Source: Axinella damicornis (taxonomy: Eukaryota; Porifera; Demospongiae; Axinellida; Axinellidae). From it: a DNA stretch of 64,000 nucleotides. The notes below the pieces were generated by a model that saw nothing but the letters and a program-made list of their open reading frames with translations, had not been told where the DNA came from and made no database searches. The translations under genes and the position numbers were made by a program. The first letter of the stretch is position 1. Every line of letters starts with the position of its first letter. This document shows positions 46,059 through 55,615 of this stretch, piece after piece. The stretch is from contig OZ007513.1 of the NCBI GenBank assembly GCA_963931865.1, positions 7,114,157 to 7,178,156 of the forward strand. Direction: 5' to 3'.

Positions 46059-47757
46059 GAATACAAGCTCCCAATATGTCCTGGTCTAATGGTGGCTTCC
46101 CCCTGAAACCCATGGCAGAAGATTTCCCAAGTACATCCGCTGGGAAAAAACAGCTAACCAAGCATCGCATGAGTTTCGTTGCGCTGTTGCTCCCTTCAGT
46201 AACTGCAGCATCAAGTTGTTTTACTGTAATCATGACTCCGTACCCCTCCACTAACTCCACCAACTTTGGCTTGACCTGTAGATGAGAGAAAAGGTGTATC
46301 CTACTACAGTCTATATGCATTCACTATGCATTGCTGTACCAAGCCAAGATCCCTCTGAATCTTGTCATGCATGGAGATAGTTATATTTATGTAGCCAACT
46401 TGTGCTTGTTACATAGGTTAAAGTGAAGCACTTCAGTAAGTACAAGGCAATGATTACCTTCTCAACATGATCCCCCACTGCCATACCGTAAAACAAATGC
46501 AGAATAACAATTAGGCATAATTAAGGCTGTCAAACATGAACATGTACCAATTAATCAAAGGTTGATTGCTTGGCAATGTGAACCTGACTCAGATGCAACT
46601 ACCTGCTGTGTCCCGGGGTCACTCATTGGACCATCACTGCACCAGCCAGGGCTAGTAACTGATAATCATGCATATACTTGGTTTTTGTCCACTGGTGTGT
46701 GAATATACGCACTATAGGCATTGGTATGCACACACATTTGATTCCTAGGAGTGTGAAACTGCATGTATACTCCATCAAGCCAGTTATAATTACCTTTTGT
46801 GTCCTTAGGCTAGGCCTTCCATCTTCCATGGGGTAATTGTCTCTGTGGCTCTGGCTATAACCAGTGTGCACAGGAGTCTGTTTGAACAAGAGCAGACGTA
46901 TAATTATACAGTGTTTACAGGGAGATATCACAAGTCTGTTGCCGTATTGTCACCAGTGCCTGCGGCACTCGTGACAATACGGCTACAGACGAGTGAAGTT
47001 TCCTTGTACACACTGTATAATACATTTTATCATGTTTCCAGACCCTGAGGCTCTAGGAACGCCTCGACATCGATATCGCGGCACTGCTTGGTAACGGTTG
47101 CGGCTTGGCAACAGTTTAGCACCTCACGATCAGCATACCATAGAGAATACAGTTCTATTAGCGTACTAATGGTACAGCCTCATTCCCAGGCCGCGTGGGA
47201 CTTACCGTGCAACCCGAAATGGCCGACCACAATTTGGTTTGCAGTTGGAGAAGCGGACCAATCTTGTTGTTCTTTGAATAAGCGAGCCCCGTGTAAGTTG
47301 GCTGCCGCCCCCTGCTCTACTAGTATAGCCATGCCCAGTCCACACCTCCATCCGCTCTAGCAGCATGCAATAATTAAGGTTCCAGGCCAGCATCGTGCAT
47401 GCAACTGGTACTATATCCTTCATCAGCATACCATGCATTGGCGCTATTCATGACCTAGGGGGACACGATAACCCACTTCCTACATGGGTGATATGGGAAA
47501 ATATCACCATAGTTGCTCTGGCTAGCATTTGCCATACATTCTCTATGGGAATAGCCATCAGACTGAGTTGGAAACATGTAATTAAACATGTAATTAAATA
47601 TTACGCATGGAGGAAACTATGTATTCCCTATTCCAACTACGATTACTAGGCAATGTGAAACAGTATACTCAGCCATGCAACGTACTACCTGCTGTGTCCA
47701 GGATCCTTCCACAGGATAGTCTCTGCGACCCTGGCCTGGTCCAGTGCGCACAGAAGT
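46059..47757 (-). CDS. BEN-domain protein (partial) with duplicated small exons
   Basis: Exon 46059-46275 (acceptor TCATCTACAG, donor GTAAGTCA) encodes VKPKLVELVEGYGV and a BEN-like segment: KLMRCLVSCFFPADVLG, then FRGKPPLDQDILGACI, fitting the BEN pattern of a leading L-x-x-x-L-F helix and a G-K-x-x-L-D motif. BEN domains bind DNA or chromatin proteins in the nucleus. Upstream are two homologous phase-0 exons, 46794-46877 (TPVHTGYSQSHRDNYPMEDG) and 47689-47757 (TSVRTGPGQGRRDYPVEGSW), with identical CACACAG/AACAG acceptors. Remnant third and fourth copies (GGACACAGCAG before GT) lie at about 46598-46620 and 48098-48115. The second half of the BEN domain and the true start are not found. It may be another multi-copy mobile gene. 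Confidence 0.6.
46905..47019. repeat. fold-back TATACAGTGT...ACACTGTATA, copy 1
   Basis: Contains an inner hairpin GCCGTATTGTCA/TGACAATACGGC. A second copy lies at 47804-47923 at the same place relative to the homologous exon, so intron and exon were duplicated together. Confidence 0.8.
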
Positions 47758-47803
47758 CTGTGTGAAATTCATTGAACTATGAGGTATGTTACAGACTTAT
47801 TAT

Positions 47804-47923
47804 TATACAGTGTGTAGTACTGTGTACTGGTGAATACCATGAGTCTCTTAGCCGTATTGTCACAGGCATGAGTGACAATACAGCTAACAGACTTGTGATA
47901 TTCCCCAGTACACATTGCATAAT
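47804..47923. repeat. fold-back TATACAGTGT, copy 2
   Basis: Diverged copy of 46905-47019 with the inner hairpin GCCGTATTGTCA/TGACAATACAGC. Confidence 0.75.
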
Positions 47924-48121
47924 ACAGAATATACATATACAAACCCTACCCGGCCTACGCGGTCAGATTAGTTGCCTCGTGCTGTAAGGCACGAGGCAAT
48001 TTTGCATGGAGGATTGACATAAATATATCTGCCATACATGTGATTGCTATATGCAATGTGAGACTGTACTTATGTCATGCAACTACATAATACCTGCTGT
48101 GTCCTTGGCCCTTACGTACTA

Positions 48122-48280
48122 GTTAATGCACCGGCGCGAGTATTCTACGGAAATTATTGGGCGAGGGGAAGTTCGAGAAGGTCATGTTGCACGAGGCGCA
48201 GCCGAGTACTACATGAGCTTCGAGAACTTTCCCGAGCCCAATAATTTCCGTAGCATACGAGCGTATCCGGTGCATTAACT
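48122..48280. repeat. inverted repeat upstream of the recombinase gene
   Basis: Arms GTTAATGCACCGG and TACGGAAATTATTGGGC are mirrored with a loop around TGCACGAGGCGCAGCCG. A smaller hairpin (TTGCCTCGTGC/GCACGAGGCAA) lies at about 47969-48001. Confidence 0.75.
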
Positions 48281-48382
48281 GGTTTGTAGTTTGAAAACGA
48301 CGACGTGGTCTGTAGATCCAAGCTTGTTTCTGCGGTTTTTCGAGCTAGTTGAGCTACTGCCTAGCTTCCAAAACAGCCGAAA

Positions 48383-49907
48383 ATGGCAGAACTAGTAGGA
48401 GGCTGTATATCATGGGATCGGATGTGTGCCAACACGCTTGATTTGGGAAACGCGACGCTAGAAGAGATCGAAGCAGGACTGGACCCTAACTTTGTTCCTG
48501 AAGGATGGCTAGACCCTCCCACTCCTCCTAAGAAGAAGCTCAAGCTATCTCTTGCCAAGAAGAAGAGCGAGTGTACAAGTGAGCTATCCGCATCGAAAGC
48601 TAGCAGATTTGCTACTCCAGTTTCCGAGAAGGAAGTCAATGAAGCTAGCTGCAAAAGGAGTGGTACCAACGAACACAAAGAAGAACAACGCTTGGGCAGA
48701 GAGAACATTCGATGCTTGGGTGCAGCAATGAAACCAGTTGATGCCTCTTGACCCTGTCCCCACAGGTCTGTTGCAGTGCCATGATGCCAGCGTTGTGAGC
48801 AAGTACTTGAGGTACTTTGTGCTCGAAGCAAGAACTCAAGACGGTAAGAAGTTTCCTCCTACGGCCATACGGTCTCTTCTCAGTAGGCTAAACAGGATTC
48901 TGAAGGAGTCAAAGGCCCCTTTTTCCATTCTGGACAAAGGTAACTCAGCTTTCCGTGAGCTACTACTTACTCTCGACACTGTGACAAGCGATCTACATCG
49001 AGAAGGGGTTGGTGTCTGTAAGAAGAGTGCTTCGGTGATACCTTTCGAGCATGAGAAGGTTTTCTGGGAGAGAAAGCTTCTTGGATGTGATACTCCCAAG
49101 TCGCTTCAAAGAGCAATGTTCTACAGTGTGGGTCTACATTTTGTGCTGAGAGGTGTCCAGGAGCACCATGATCTACAGATGGAGCAGCTCACTCGTTGCC
49201 CTGCAGACACGACTGTGTATTCCGAGGAAGTGTACTACGAATACAAAGAATTCATCTCCAAAAAACCAACACAGATTCAAAGATATCAATTCTACTAACA
49301 AATGCACCCGAGTCTACGCTATATGCCCGATTCTGACAGGTGTATGGTACATCTTCTTGATCTGTACACGTCGAAATTGCCTCCGGATCCCTCAGGTTTC
49401 TATCTCCGGCCACTTGACAAAGTGCCTAATGGGAGTAGACCATGGTATTGCAAGAGCAGGGTTGGCATAAACAAGCTAAAGACGTTCATGCCTGAGATTG
49501 CCGCTGAATCAGGGCTTGGTGTTCACTACACAAATCATTCACTTAGGGCCACAGCTGTGACGAGGATGTGCAATACAGGTGTGCCTGAGAAACTCATTGC
49601 TGAGAAGTCAGGACACAAGAGCTTGAAGGCCTTGCGTGTGTATGAACACACATCTGAGGTTCAAGAGAAATCAGCTGGACAGTGGATCCAATTTGGAACA
49701 TGTTTTGATCCCATTTCCACAAAGAGAACTGCAATCCTGTGCCCTCTGTTGCTCCAACTAGCTCCTTTTCTGGTGCTGCTGTTCCCAAAGCAGTTCAGCA
49801 GTTTTCTGGCCTCACTGGCTGCACTTTCAACTTTTACCAGTCTTAGTCACACTCATTTTGGTGCTTTTTTGTTGCTGCCAATCACTGTAGCTCATTGTTG
49901 CTCATGA
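48383..49907 (+). pseudogene. Crypton-type tyrosine recombinase (DUF3504-like), broken
   Basis: ATG at 48383 opens MAELVGGCISWDRM, a basic Lys/Pro-rich N-terminus (TPPKKKLKLSLAKKK). A second frame gives KKNNAWAERTFDAWVQQ and, past an in-frame TGA (48729-48731), TGLLQCHDASVVSKYLRY. The recombinase core shows an Arg in FVLRGVQEHHDL, then NHSLRATAVTRM (His-x-x-Arg), GHKSL (second His) and RVYEHTS (candidate nucleophile Tyr). This is the R-H-R-H-Y order of tyrosine recombinases and close to the DUF3504 domain of ZMYM/QRICH1/KCTD1 relatives and Crypton transposons, which cut and rejoin DNA. Frame changes near 48640, at A6 49260-49265 and near 49322, together with the TGA, make this copy inactive as written. 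Confidence 0.75.
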
Positions 49908-49923
49908 TCAGTTACTGAATTAT

Positions 49924-49990
49924 CCCAAACTGTGCTCTATTATGCCAAACTGTGCTCTATTATGCCAAAGTGTGCTCTATTTTCCCTAAT
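49924..49990 (+). repeat. 22-bp tandem repeat, three units
   Basis: GCCAAACTGTGCTCTATTAT repeated three times with minor changes. Confidence 0.9.
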
Positions 49991-50123
49991 TGGATTAGTG
50001 GTCTAGACATGCTTACTCATTGTGGAGTATGGCATTTAGAGTAACTGTTTTAGCCTTTGATGTATATGGCTTCAAACTACAACTGCCCCTGGTGAACACA
50101 GACATGCAGGTAAAGTTCACCCC

Positions 50124-50977
50124 TAGTCTATCGAGCTAGACCAAATTTCTCTCGCTCCGGAAGTTGGGGGCGGGTCGTAGGGAAGAGCGAGAGAAGGTCT
50201 AGCAGATGTCATTAGTATGCATGAGGTACTGACCAATCAGATTCTACTGAGCGATTTTCAGCCAGTAGTAATACGTGCAAATTATGCGTTCGCTAAGTAG
50301 TTGTGAACAGGTGTGAGTTTTGCTGATCGGACAATGGCGTTGTTCAAGACTTGAATAGCTGAAATATCAACTAACCCATCGCTTGTTACCCGTGCTGTGG
50401 AGGAAGGACTACGGTCACATGGGCTATGAAAGAATAAAGCCCGAGCTACGCAGAGTTCTCACTGTGGCTTTGGCTCGTTTCGTGTTGCAAGCGGGCACAG
50501 AGAAACTTTTGTGTAGCTTCTGAACAAGCTCTTTCCTGGAGCATTCAAAGCGCTCTTTCTGTTTCGCGGCTTTGAGTATGCTGCCTCGGCAAGACACACA
50601 CACGACCTCGGAACACAGTCTTGCAGGTATCTAAATCATCAACAACTGGTTTCAGTTGGCGATACAACTCCGTCGGCCCACCTCCTTTCTGCATCCCCTC
50701 CCATAATCGATAGCGCTCTTTGGGCACTTTACATAGCGCACAAACAACAGCCATCTCACTATACGCCATGGGCTCCTATCCTCGAGCCTCACTGCACTGA
50801 ACTACGATCAAGTTCTATCACGTGGAGATACTGCAGTTCAATTAACGTGACCGCTAAGTAGTTCTACGTCAGCACCTCATGCATACTAATGACATCTGCT
50901 AGACCTTCTCTCGCTCTTCCCTACGCCCCGCCCCCAACTTCCGGAGCGAGAGAAATTTGGTCTAGCTCGATAGACTA
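50124..50977. mobile_element. Mutator-like TIR transposon (TAGTCTATCGAGC family) with an internal ORF
   Basis: Terminal inverted repeats of about 110 bp (TAGTCTATCGAGCTAGACC, TTTCTCTCGCTCCGGAAG, AGGTCTAGCAGATGTCATTA, GTATGCATGAGGT), nearly identical, flanked by a perfect 9-bp duplication GTTCACCCC (50115-50123, 50978-50986). Long inverted ends and a 9-bp duplication fit Mutator-like elements. The ends share TAG...CTA with the TAGCC MITE family but not the rest. Confidence 0.9.
50545..50769 (-). CDS. small Cys-containing ORF inside the TIR transposon
   Basis: ATG at 50769 opens 74 codons to TGA: MAYSEMAVVCALCKVPKERY, then a polar helix-like part (ELYRQLKPVVDDLDTCK) and GRVCVLPRQHTQSRE. The Cys-x-x-Cys followed by a later Cys and His could bind zinc, as at the start of many transposon-encoded or THAP-like proteins. 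The frame is intact and lies wholly within the element. No transposase core (DDE) is visible, so the element would depend on another copy, or this is a captured exon. Confidence 0.45.
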   Translation of the reverse strand: MAYSEMAVVCALCKVPKERYRLWEGMQKGGGPTELYRQLKPVVDDLDTCKTVFRGRVCVLPRQHTQSRETERAL

Positions 50978-51059
50978 GTTCACCCCCAACAACATTCATT
51001 TGCTACTCTGCTATGGACTCCAAAATGACATGAGCTAAAGCAATATATCAGCTGCTTTT

Positions 51060-51140
51060 TGTCTCGGCACCGAAGTGCCGAGACACAGTGCTGGATGCGT
51101 AGGTACGTGGTACGTGGTATGTGGTACGTGGTACATACGT
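51060..51140. repeat. hairpin and GGTACGT mini-repeat
   Basis: TGTCTCGGCAC/GTGCCGAGACA hairpin (51060-51085) followed by about four units of GTACGTG/GTATGTG. Confidence 0.8.
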
Positions 51141-51257
51141 CGCTTTTCGCAATGCGCCCGCGCAAGTGCTGCATTACACGCTAAGTAGATCTTAAAAAGT
51201 GATTATGGGTTTTGCTTGGCTGCTCATGAATCCACTCACCAAGACTGTGGCTATATA

Positions 51258-51325
51258 TATCAGGACAATGAATACTCACTCATCCATGCACAGTGTGCTG
51301 CATGAAGTGCATACTAACTACACAC
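51258..51325 (+). repeat. dispersed repeat, inverted copy at 63938-64000
   Basis: ATCAGGACAATGAATACTCA, CTCATCCAT, CACAGTGTGCTGCA and AGTGCATACTAAC match the reverse complement of the window's last 63 bases. Confidence 0.85.
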
Positions 51326-51777
51326 TCAGCTCTAGCTAACTAGCTAGATAATTGCTGGAAGAATTGGCCAAGGTGTTCTCTAGGTCCATTTATGAATTAA
51401 AATGGCCCAACTGGCTCTGACTAAACATCAAGCCCAGACACGACCTTACTGCTTTCACCCTTTGGGTGAACATTCCCACCTCACCCTCACACAGAACCTC
51501 CAAGGATACTGATGCTGACTTCAGCGGAGTCTCATAGCTAACAGGTTTTGCAGTCACAAAGGGTTAAACAGCTGCCATGTCCTCTGCATGATTCTAGCTG
51601 ATACCAAGTCGTGCCAAGACGCATCAAGTCTTTTAAAGACTCACTTGTTTAATAAGAGCAGTTGAAAAACTAAAGTCATATATCAGCTGGTTTATTAATA
51701 AGAGCAGTTGAAAAGCTGTTATGGTATTAAAATCTGTTGGTGTCTGTGTACTTGTTGTACTGTTATGACATAACATA
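51326..51777. other. no supported gene
   Basis: A short duplicated motif (TTAATAAGAGCAGTTGAAAA at about 51650 and 51705). No splice-supported frame. Confidence 0.4.
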
Positions 51778-52364
51778 CCGTATGGCCGGAAAATTTGGTG
51801 GGAAATTTAATTTCGCGGTTTGGCGAATTATGAACGCACCGCCAAATTAAATTCCGCCAATATTTTGTCATGACATGTGTGGGCGGGGTCTCTTAGCGAA
51901 GCTCGAGCTATATATGTAGCTCTCGCGCAAGCACTCATAATACTATAGTACCTCTGTCTCTGATCTGCCAGAAATAGCGAGCAGGCAGCTGGTCGGCCAG
52001 AAATAGCGAGCAAACAGCCGATATCTTCCTGGGTACATGGCAGACGATGGCGCTCCTTCGCATCACTGCTACTGCGTACCACTCGCACGGCATTTCCTCT
52101 CCTACACTCGCATCCCAGAGGTTTTTCGTAGACATGGCAACACAGCTCTCCACCGCAAACTCGGACTCCATCGCAGCCTACTGACACAAGATCTCACGTA
52201 AACCACCGAGCGCTCCGCGGCCACGCGGCCGTGCGGTTAGTATGACGTCATTCTCGCTCTGCAAATTTCCAAATCCGCCAAATTTTAATCCGCCAAATGC
52301 AATTCACAGCCTTTTAGAGCCAATCCGCCAAATTTAATTCCCTCCAGATTTTCCGGCCATACAC
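51778..52364. mobile_element. mariner-type MITE with GTATGGCCGGAAAATTTGG ends
   Basis: Left CCGTATGGCCGGAAAATTTG and right (reverse complement) GTATGGCCGGAAAATCTGG, with repeated TTGGCGGA and ATTTAATT motifs inside both arms. TA at 51776-51777 on the left; the right terminal bases are altered. It also contains a local duplication AGAAATAGCGAGCA (51970, 52001). Confidence 0.65.
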
Positions 52365-53355
52365 TGACTGTACTATTTTACTTGCACTCTTGTTTCTTGT
52401 TTTTCCATTGATAGAGCATTCCTGCTATTATAATTATCTATCTATCTCAAACTGCATGCATGTGTACCCATGCATTTGGTGTTTTCTGTCTACAGAGAGC
52501 AAATCTGTTGTAACAAGATAGAATTCCGATGAAGGTGATGCCAGAGCTTACAGAACCCAGCTAGCTACAGATGCTAGACTATGCAAGTGGAAATTCGTCT
52601 GAGTAAAAGATTCAAACTGCCAGTGTGGATATGCCCGTTCCAAATGGTGGCCTGGTTTATGATGGAAGTGAATAAGCAGGTGGGCTGATTTACAAATGAA
52701 AGGTGCCTGCAGGTCAAGAACTCCGGAGATAAAATTAATGTGCTTACGTAGGTATCGAGGGGCAACTGCACTCCTGGTAGCAGCGGTTAAACGGTAGCAC
52801 AAGCTAAGTGTGACAGTTCGTTCCAAATATCACACATCACGTGAGTACCATGAAAGCTGTATATATATAGGGAAGATCAGAAATTATATAGAGTGCTCTC
52901 AAGTACATGTACCATTCATAGCCGCGTTGCAACCCTGCCGTAGCGCAAACTAAGTAACAATTTTTCCTATACCAGGAGTGTAATTAATGTTTAGAATACA
53001 TGGAGCACAAGGGAATACTAACTGGGCATAACTTCGGTAGTGTAGGGCCTTGCACACACACAACCTTATTGCATGCAAGGCATATGTTCACTGATAATGA
53101 TGGCAGGCCAGCGATCAAGTGGAGCCAACAGCAAGCAGAAGTGGAGAGCTAACTTATGACACTGACACTGAGGACAGCACTTTGTGAATGTGATATGATG
53201 CCATCCTTATTATGTGAGCATTATTTAACAGGAGCACAATAAAGTTAGAAGCATCAACACCCCTGGCAGAAGAGATTAAATTCACAATTTTTGCAGGCAA
53301 GGCAGATTTTACCACAGCAACATGACTACATACTTATCATTATTCATTAAGTGCT
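52365..53355. other. no supported gene
   Basis: Minus frames at 52548-52826 have no resemblance I know. Unique-looking, AT-rich. Confidence 0.4.
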
Positions 53356-53402
53356 ACCAAGGGCTTATCGAGCCGCCGAAGGCGGCTCGATAAGCCCTTG
53401 GT
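53356..53402. repeat. perfect hairpin, 22-bp arms and 3-base loop
   Basis: ACCAAGGGCTTATCGAGCCG CC, loop GAA, then the exact reverse complement. GCGCCCTTGGTGCTAC follows, partly repeating the outer bases. Confidence 0.95.
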
Positions 53403-53803
53403 TTATGCGCCCTTGGTGCTACATATCACATATCAGGTAGTGGTAGGCCTGAGATAAAATGCTAACGCTCACATTACGTGGAAGTGTTAAAGGGAATATT
53501 CTGTGAATCGGTACTGCATGGCCTTGCACCCTAACCCAAACCAATGAATACTATAGTATTGTATATGTCCTTTACATAGCAAACAGCACCACCATCAACA
53601 AGCACAAGTGAGCGCTGGGCCACAGATAATATACTTCAAAGTACATTATCTATGGCTGGACTTAGTGACACTGACACCGAAGACAGCTCTTTGAATATAA
53701 AATAATGTCATGCAGCTGCAGCGTGGTATTTAGCCTATAGTGCTAGGGCCAAGAGCGTCCTAAATCAATAAAGCTTCGGCGGAGTCATGCCTAGAAGCCC
53801 TGT

Positions 53804-53937
53804 TGGTACAAGCCAAGAGCGACTTAGAGCACGTAAAAGTACACCACGCTCCGCGGCCTACTTACGTATGTCTTGGTACAAGCCAAGAGTGGCTTAGAGC
53901 ACGTAAAAGTACACCACGCTCCGTGGCCTACTTACAT
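53804..53937 (+). repeat. two tandem copies of a ~70-bp unit
   Basis: GGTACAAGCCAAGAG, TTAGAGCACGTAAAAGTACA and CCACGCTCCG occur twice, ending GGCCTACTTAC. Confidence 0.95.
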
Positions 53938-54116
53938 TTTTACTGAGTCAGCACAATCCAGCTGCACACGAAAATTCGGAAAAGGGACCAGACCGTTTCT
54001 TCCCGCGCTAGATAATGTAAGCGATTAGCCTCGTTCAGCGATCGTGGTGCTGGGTTGATTAGGGCTGGGAACGAGACTAGTGTGCATGCATGTACATGTA
54101 TGTGTGGACATGACTC

Positions 54117-54370
54117 ACTAAGCATCCAAGGTTCTCAACACAGAACTTCACAAAGTGATAGTTCGTGTCAACGCATACAAATAGGTCTGGCTTACAGTTT
54201 AGTACATCTGTTAAGCCTGGAATACTTTCAAAGTTAATTCCAACATTTGCCAGACTTGTCTCAATGCCCTGTTTCAACACATCAACTGCCTGCTTGCATA
54301 AAGTCTTGCACCCAGTTGTAACATGGTACCCTTCCCTAAGTTTGAGCAGAAATTTAGCAGACGTAACTGC
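54117..54370 (-). CDS. internal exon of a zinc-finger/coiled multi-copy gene family (fragment)
   Basis: Acceptor AATACTTACAG and donor GTGAGTCA frame an open exon: AVTSAKFLLKLREGYHVTTG, then VDVLKQGIETSLANVGINFE, ending YHFVKFCVENLGCL. The first part aligns with the end of the plus-strand zinc-finger ORF at 62641-62800 (AAARFILKTKESHQLTQTSM). Upstream on the same strand (54375-54560) is an acidic stretch (MEEFLSDTEQ, GDSDDELGSSP) that may be the preceding exon. I know such proteins as uncharacterised multi-copy genes in cnidarians and fish. Function unknown; the rest of the gene is not visible. Confidence 0.5.
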
Positions 54371-54459
54371 CTGTAAGTATTGACAGGCTTTTCGACCATA
54401 GGGGAGCTACCAAGTTCATCGTCGCTATCACCAGCAAGGGCGCAGTGTTGCTCTGTGTC

Positions 54460-54780
54460 AGATAAAAACTCCTCCATTGGCATCACCAAGGATGGGGCTG
54501 GCCTTTGTTCAGCGGCTGTGGCAACAGAGTCATCAACCAGGGAGCAACAGCTTAAATAGACACAATCAGGGAGTTGAAAGTGGATGCAATCGGGAAGAAT
54601 CGGCGGACGTGGATGCAATCGGGGAGCAGCAGCTAAAGCATATGCAATCAATGTCGTGGTGCTGGAGATGAGAGTAGTATGTCGACCTCTGCACAGAGAG
54701 CTGCTCAGTGTTGGACTACTTACATAGGCAAATGAGGGGGAAGTAGCTGAGTGAGCGAAGCTATTTGTAGTAATTAATGT
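54460..54780 (+). repeat. copy 1 of a minisatellite-bearing repeat (copy 2 at 59480-59950)
   Basis: Degenerate units (GGGAGCAACAGC, GCAATCGGGGAGCAGCAGC), then AGGCAAATGAG and GGGAAGTAGCTGAGTGAG, GAAGCTA, as in the second copy. It overlaps the acidic coding stretch. Confidence 0.7.
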
Positions 54781-54889
54781 CGTTTGAGACCATGACCCAG
54801 TATACACTTTTGTGCAGTTTACACAACTTAGCTTACCAGCTTTGTTCCGGCTTTTGTGGAAGGCATCTACAGACTGTAGAAGGTTCTGT

Positions 54890-55306
54890 AGTACTGGCTG
54901 GAAGTTACAGTGTACACTTTGTCTGGCCTACCTCATCCATTGGAGAGCAGAGGTAGCAAGGTCTACGAGTCAGTGGCTTCAACACAGTGAGCAACAGTGC
55001 AGCCGCGAGTCGCAATTGGTGAACTTATAGCAAGCTAGACCAGTCAGAAGTCGTACTTTAGCAGTCTTTGTTGCCGTGCTGTAGCACGCATCTCTGCAGA
55101 GGTAGACTTGTGAGTGGTCTCCGTCCCTGTTGTAGCCATCCAAGGAGTACACGGTTCACGATTCGTGCCTGTCACAGTCTCAGAAGTAACTCGTGGGTGC
55201 TTAGTTGTTGAGCGAGCATGTGTGAATTATCATGACGCAGTTTGGTTATTTGCAGAAGCGTTCATTTACGGTACGACGTACGCATACATACAGGCTCGCC
55301 CCAACT
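54890..55306. other. no supported gene; inverted match to 59420-59475
   Basis: GGAAGTTACAGTGTACACTT and TGTCTGGCCT are the reverse complement of bases at 59440-59475. No splice-supported frame. Confidence 0.4.
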
Positions 55307-55315
55307 ACCCCACCT

Positions 55316-55504
55316 TAGCCTCGTTCCCAGGTTCGCCCCAACTATCCCATATTAGCCTCGTTCCCAGGCCCAGCTTTGAAGTAGTTGGTAGGGCCTGGTA
55401 CATTTCCTCTTGTGAGCATGATGTAATCAACAAACACTCACGTGACGGCGGCTTAACTGCACTGCAAGCAACAGAAAGTTGGGTAGGGCCAAGGAATGAG
55501 GCTA
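55316..55504. mobile_element. Mutator-like MITE (TAGCC family)
   Basis: Starts TAGCCTCGTTCCCAGG, repeats its own start at 55353 after a second copy of the flank TTCGCCCCAACTA, and ends (reverse complement) TAGCCTCATTCCTTGGCC. Flanks ACCCCACCT and ACCCCACCA (55307-55315, 55505-55513) match 8 of 9. Confidence 0.75.
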
Positions 55505-55615
55505 ACCCCACCAAATAATGGCATTCCACTCTGGAATAATTTAGTCAGCTTGAGGAACTGGGATCAGCTAAATCCTATAATAAAACTTGTTTCCACAATG
55601 ACACACTTAACATAC

